NCBI RefSeq assembly: GCF_022811845.1
Contig: NZ_CP064266.1
Span: forward strand, 3,906,001-3,970,000
Length of the DNA: 64,000 nt
Reading direction: 5' to 3'
DNA from: Bacillus pseudomycoides
GTDB taxonomy: Bacteria > Bacillota > Bacilli > Bacillales > Bacillaceae_G
In this document: piece after piece, positions 60,882-64,000 of the stretch
Layout of the letters: each line of letters opens with the position of its first letter
How positions within the stretch are numbered: position 1 is the stretch's first letter
Program-made: the position numbers and the translations under genes
The notes under the pieces: model-generated
Database searches by the model: none
What the model saw: only the letters and a program-made list of their open reading frames with translations
Told to the model about the DNA's origin: nothing

Positions 60882-60937
60882 AAAACAACCATGATTGAAG
60901 GAATATTAAAACCCTTCAATCATGGTTGTTTTTATCA
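60882..60937 (+). terminator. Terminator after the MFS gene
   Basis: 20-bp perfect stem (60882-60901 with 60913-60932) and T5. Confidence 0.92.
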
Positions 60938-61017
60938 AAACATTAGTTATGCATGCTTAAATTTTATCGTGTAATATACATAAAATAGAGTATAAGATTA
61001 GGAGTTAAAATATCACT

Positions 61018-61902
61018 ATGAAAAAAGCATTCATTTCTACAACTATTTGCATTTTGATAGGAATAAACATTGTTATTTTACAGCAAACAAAAGGAAAAAG
61101 TTATATAAAAGCTAAAAATCAATCAAGTCAAGTAATAACAATTGCGCATAGAGGGGCATCCGCATATACTCCAGAACATACAATACCAGCCTACAGATTA
61201 GGTCAACAATTAAAAGGTGATTATATAGAAATAGATCTCCAAATGACAAAAGATGGACATTTAATCGCTATGCATGATGATACATTAAATCGAACAACAA
61301 ATGGATCAGGCCTTGTTAAAGATCATACATTAGCAGAAATTAAAAGACTTGATGCTGGCAGCTTCTTTAATAGAAAATATCCTAATCTAGCAAAAGAAGA
61401 ATTTAAAGACGTAAAAGTGCCAACTCTTGAAGAGATTATCGAAACGTTTGGTCACGATGCTCGTTATTATATCGAAATAAAATCGCCAGATGACTATCCA
61501 GGAATGGAAGAAAAGCTGTTAGACATACTTAGCCAATACCAGCTAAGTGATCCATCTGTTGCAAAGGAAAGGATAATCATCCAATCATTTAGTAAAGAAA
61601 GTTTAAAAAAGATTCATAGTCTAAATTCTACTATCCCACTTGTACAGCTACTAACATATAAAAAGGCAGTAGGATTGACAAATACAGAAATAGAGGATTA
61701 CAAAAGTTACTGCATCGGTTTAGGAATGAATTATAAAAGACTTGATGCTGAAGTTATTCAACAAATCCATAATCAAGGATTAAAAGTTCACCCATTTACA
61801 GTGAACGAAGAGGAAGATATGAAAAAAATGATTGAATGGGGTGTAAACGGCATGTTCACGAATTATCCGGATCGTTTGCAGCATATAAAAAAGATAAAAT
61901 AA
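61018..61902 (+). CDS. Glycerophosphodiester phosphodiesterase
   Basis: 294 residues. N-terminal signal anchor (AFISTTICILIGINIVILQQ), then the GDPD domain: ITIAHRGASAYTPEHTIPAY with catalytic His, YIEIDLQMTKDGHLIAMHDD holding the metal-binding Glu/Asp and second His, and YYIEIKSPDDYPG. Hydrolyses glycerophosphodiesters, releasing glycerol-3-phosphate from lipids or teichoic acid, probably at the cell surface. Its terminator overlaps the stop. Confidence 0.94.
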   Translation: MKKAFISTTICILIGINIVILQQTKGKSYIKAKNQSSQVITIAHRGASAYTPEHTIPAYRLGQQLKGDYIEIDLQMTKDGHLIAMHDDTLNRTTNGSGLVKDHTLAEIKRLDAGSFFNRKYPNLAKEEFKDVKVPTLEEIIETFGHDARYYIEIKSPDDYPGMEEKLLDILSQYQLSDPSVAKERIIIQSFSKESLKKIHSLNSTIPLVQLLTYKKAVGLTNTEIEDYKSYCIGLGMNYKRLDAEVIQQIHNQGLKVHPFTVNEEEDMKKMIEWGVNGMFTNYPDRLQHIKKIK

Positions 61903-61938
61903 AACATCTATATTATGATATGGATGTTTTATTTTATC
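61893..61938 (+). terminator. Terminator of the GDPD gene
   Basis: 16-bp perfect stem GATAAAATAAAACATC/GATGTTTTATTTTATC overlapping the stop codon. Confidence 0.85.
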
Positions 61939-62027
61939 ATTATTCATTAGTAATGAAATAGATTAATTAAGTTACCAAAACATATTATAATAAGTAGTGG
62001 GCTAAAGCCTCATATTCATTTCTTATA

Positions 62028-62140
62028 AGGAGAGTGTTTAGCATGATTATTAAATTCATTCGTTTCCGTTAATTTCAGGTACATTTCAATTCGTTCATTT
62101 TTCTAAAGTGGATTTGGGGCTATTTTGATGTACCTTTTTT
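62028..62140 (+). promoter_or_regulatory. Leader-peptide transcription attenuator of the alpha/beta hydrolase gene
   Basis: AAGGAGAG at 62028, leader peptide 62043-62072, then an intrinsic terminator only 4 nt after the leader stop: AGGTACAT (62077-62084) pairs with ATGTACCT (62128-62135), followed by T7. A ribosome paused on the last codons would cover the left arm and let RNA polymerase read through. Confidence 0.72.
62043..62072 (+). CDS. Nine-residue leader peptide MIIKFIRFR
   Basis: ATG 62043, nine codons, TAA 62070-62072; the site AAGGAGAG is 7 nt upstream. The C-terminal Arg-Phe-Arg is a +X+ motif, the class of sequence at which macrolide-bound ribosomes arrest (as in ErmD-type RLR leaders). 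The placement immediately before a terminator fits drug-sensing antitermination. Confidence 0.7.
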   Translation: MIIKFIRFR

Positions 62141-62174
62141 AATGACAAAATTCGAATGAAATGAGGAATGAATC

Positions 62175-63029
62175 ATGAATGAAAAGATAAATAAAATTAA
62201 TGGAATTGATATATGTACAGAGAGTTTTGGAAATCCTAATCATCCAGCTACTTTACTGATTATGGGAGCAATGTGTTCAATGGTTTACTGGGATGAAGAG
62301 TTCTGTAAAAGATTAGCAGATACAGGGCGATTCGTTATTCGATATGATAATCGAGATGTTGGACGTTCCGTTGCCTACGAACCGGGAAGTTCTCAGTATA
62401 CTGTGGTAGACATGGCAGATGATGCTATTGGAGTGCTCGATGCATACGATATTAATCAAGCACATATTGTTGGAATGTCCTTGGGAGGTATGATTGCACA
62501 AATTATCGCAGTAAGACATCCTCAAAGAGTCCTAACAATGACTTTGATCGCGTCAAGTATTTATGGGTCTGATGAAAATAATCGGAATTTACCTCCAATG
62601 GATGAAAAAATTCTCGCTTATCATGCGAATGGAAGTAATTTGGATTGGACAGATAACGAATCTGTTTTGAATTATTTAGTTGGAGGATCAGCATTACTCT
62701 GTGGATCGAAGCATAAATTTGATGAACAAAGAGTTACAAAGCAGGTAACAAAAGAAATAAAGCGAGCAAATAATCTACTCAGTATGTTTAATCATGCACT
62801 GCTTAAAGGTGATGATTACTATGAGGGGAAATTAAATGAAATAAATATATCTACTTTAGTTATTCACGGCACCGAAGACACGGCGCTTCCGTATGAACAT
62901 GGCTTAGCTCTAGCTAATGAAATTCCTAATGCATCGTTACTACCACTAGAGGGAACGGGGCATGAAATTCATTTTGATGATTGGGATAATATAATTAACG
63001 CTATTTCGAAACATACTTCAAGAGTGTAG
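62175..63029 (+). CDS. RdmC/EstT-like alpha/beta hydrolase, candidate macrolide esterase
   Basis: 284 residues, ATG behind TGAGGAATGA. LLIMGAMCSMVYWDEEFCKRLA with FVIRYDNRDVGRS is the signature of the RdmC (aclacinomycin methylesterase) and EstT group. Nucleophile Ser in IVGMSLGGMIAQI (~residue 100), Asp in LVIHGTEDTALP, His in GTGHEIHFDDWD. EstT, a family relative, hydrolyses the lactone of 16-membered macrolides. The upstream macrolide-type leader makes such a role plausible here, but the substrate is inference. Confidence 0.88.
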   Translation: MNEKINKINGIDICTESFGNPNHPATLLIMGAMCSMVYWDEEFCKRLADTGRFVIRYDNRDVGRSVAYEPGSSQYTVVDMADDAIGVLDAYDINQAHIVGMSLGGMIAQIIAVRHPQRVLTMTLIASSIYGSDENNRNLPPMDEKILAYHANGSNLDWTDNESVLNYLVGGSALLCGSKHKFDEQRVTKQVTKEIKRANNLLSMFNHALLKGDDYYEGKLNEINISTLVIHGTEDTALPYEHGLALANEIPNASLLPLEGTGHEIHFDDWDNIINAISKHTSRV

Positions 63030-63046
63030 GAAATTACACGGTCAAA

Positions 63047-63092
63047 ATAGACAACCTAAAAAGTTTTCTACTTCTTAGGTTGTCTATTTTTT
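63047..63092 (+). terminator. Terminator after the alpha/beta hydrolase gene
   Basis: ATAGACAACCTAA/TTAGGTTGTCTAT, 13-bp perfect stem, T6. Confidence 0.9.
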
Positions 63093-63211
63093 ATTGACAC
63101 TTAAGTAAGTTAGTTACGTTCATAAAAAATAGATTAAAAATTGACAATGATGCAGTAATAGATTTAGTGTGGATATAATTGGAATTTAATAAAATAAAAA
63201 GGATGGGTAGT

Positions 63212-63556
63212 ATGGATATATTAGCTGTTGTACCACGAGTATATGTTTCAATTTTACAACCTCATCTAGACTTCTACAAAGTTTTATTAAAACAAGAAGC
63301 ACCTCATGAATTTCAGATAAACCAAACGCATGTAGCTAGATTTTCAAATTTGTTACTAATAGCGGACGAAAATAACGTGATTACTAACCAAGTTGCCGCA
63401 ACAATTGTCACTGATTCAATACAGGATATAAAACAATTTATTTTACAAAAGGATGGAGATATTTTAGTAGATCCGTCATTCGTTCCGACAGGATTAAAAA
63501 TGATTGCGCGCCATCCAGATGGGAACGTCTTTGAATATATTGAACCCAGACAGTAA
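63212..63556 (+). CDS. VOC (glyoxalase/bleomycin-resistance fold) protein
   Basis: 114 residues from ATG 63212, with AAAAAGGATGGG upstream; in-frame TTG 63179 and ATG 63203 are less well spaced. One VOC module set: ILAVVPRVYVSILQPHLDFYKVLL opens it, and FVPTGLKMIARHPDGNVFEYIEP is the closing strand with the usual metal-ligand Glu position. Likely a small dimeric dioxygenase, lyase or drug-binding protein; specificity unknown. Single gene. Confidence 0.85.
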   Translation: MDILAVVPRVYVSILQPHLDFYKVLLKQEAPHEFQINQTHVARFSNLLLIADENNVITNQVAATIVTDSIQDIKQFILQKDGDILVDPSFVPTGLKMIARHPDGNVFEYIEPRQ

Positions 63557-63584
63557 AAAAAACTCAATACCACGAATACAAAAC

Positions 63585-63620
63585 AAAAAAGAACCCAGTA
63601 AAATCTGGATTCTTTTTCTT
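63585..63620 (+). terminator. Terminator after the VOC gene
   Basis: AAAAAAGAACCCAG/CTGGATTCTTTTTC with one mismatch and T5. Confidence 0.78.
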
Positions 63621-63731
63621 TGGACTAAAATGATTGAGTTGCAATAAAAATCATTGAACCTAATAATCAAAACAAAATATTTACTGCGTAATTAATAACG
63701 ATTTTATGTTTTTCAAGAGGAATAGAACTTT

Positions 63732-64000
63732 TTACTTGTTTGTATGTTTTTTATATTTTTTTACAACAAATATTGTAAGTGGGGTACCGATCAATGTAGG
63801 TAAAAACCAAAACGATAGTGTAGGAAGTAAATTTAAAATCGGTATAGGTTACAGCGCCTATATATGAACCTAGCATACCTCTAATATGATGATGAATCCA
63901 ATTTTTCCAACGCCTTTTTCTTGCAAGATAGCCATAAATAGCGAATGAATAAGAAAAAAGTGCGACATAAAACAAATAGGCAATCTCATTCCAATGTAAA
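63732..64000 (-). pseudogene. Frameshifted multi-pass membrane protein (DUF2306-like), 5' end outside the window
   Basis: From the right edge the minus strand reads LHWNEIAYLFYVALFSYSFA, YGYLARKRRWKNWIHHHIRG and MLGSYIGAVT in one frame. It then switches near 63853 into another frame that reads ILNLLPTLSFWFLPTLIGTP and LTIFVVKKYKKHTNK to the TAA at 63732. Both parts are membrane-protein-like and contiguous, so a small indel has broken one gene. The likeness to DUF2306 proteins is by eye. The start is beyond the window. Confidence 0.65.

Noticed and set aside
63141..63179. TTGACA and TATAAT before the VOC gene
   Set aside because: They are 27 bp apart, too far for one sigma-A promoter.

Overview
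The window is a stretch of a Bacillus cereus group chromosome. Evidence: low GC, strong Bacillus ribosome binding sites, spore-germination enzymes (SleB/YpeB at the left edge, a CwlJ at 53.5 kb), a T-box-controlled class I lysyl-tRNA synthetase, a YjcZ-family spore protein, an NprR/PlcR-type regulator and a perfect PlcR-box match. The SleB and solo CwlJ genes lying about 50 kb apart fits my memory of B. anthracis/B. cereus gene order. No rRNA, tRNA, CRISPR array, prophage or intact insertion sequence was seen.

Layout. 1-4 kb: sleB-ypeB-lipoprotein germination operon, then a lipoprotein and an acetyltransferase. 4-6.4 kb: small membrane protein behind twin palindromic operators, then a ParM-like actin gene with a ParR-like partner. 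6.4-11 kb: methyltransferase pseudogene with three in-frame TAG codons, SMP-30 protein, T-box/LysRS1, second methyltransferase. 11-19 kb: DesKR-like two-component pair, DUF418 membrane protein, complete BceRSAB-type peptide-antibiotic detoxification module with its operator, lipoprotein. 19-28 kb: secreted lipase behind a PlcR box, homoserine dehydrogenase, TPP riboswitch-tenA, secreted hydrolase, macrolide phosphotransferase-like gene. 28-39 kb: membrane protein, a frameshifted pseudogene, DUF1835 protein, P450, MFS exporter, DUF1540 protein, TetR plus ABC exporter, HAD phosphatase. 39-49.6 kb: PAS histidine kinase, racemase, SAM-riboswitch ECF transporter, small spore proteins, hydrolase and KinB-like kinase flanked by a duplicated intergenic segment. 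49.7-57 kb: kinase-fold protein, GrpB, SpeD, CwlJ, TnpB remnant, RRNPP regulator, YrrS-like protein. 57-64 kb: acetyltransferase, DUF3189, tandem-domain protein, two transport/hydrolase genes behind leader peptides, GDPD, VOC protein and a frameshifted membrane gene running off the right edge.

The strongest new signals are two different leader-peptide attenuators 2.5 kb apart. An MFS exporter (59668) has an 18-codon leader and two mutually exclusive hairpins, one of which buries its Shine-Dalgarno sequence. An RdmC/EstT-like alpha/beta hydrolase (62175) has a 9-codon leader ending Arg-Phe-Arg directly in front of an intrinsic terminator. The +X+ ending matches a known macrolide-dependent ribosome-stalling motif. 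Together with the Mph-like kinase, the Bce module and two other exporters, this suggests an inducible, ribosome-sensing intrinsic resistance set. Regulation by RNA is a theme of the window: T-box, TPP, SAM-I, two leader-peptide systems and two Shine-Dalgarno-occluding hairpins.
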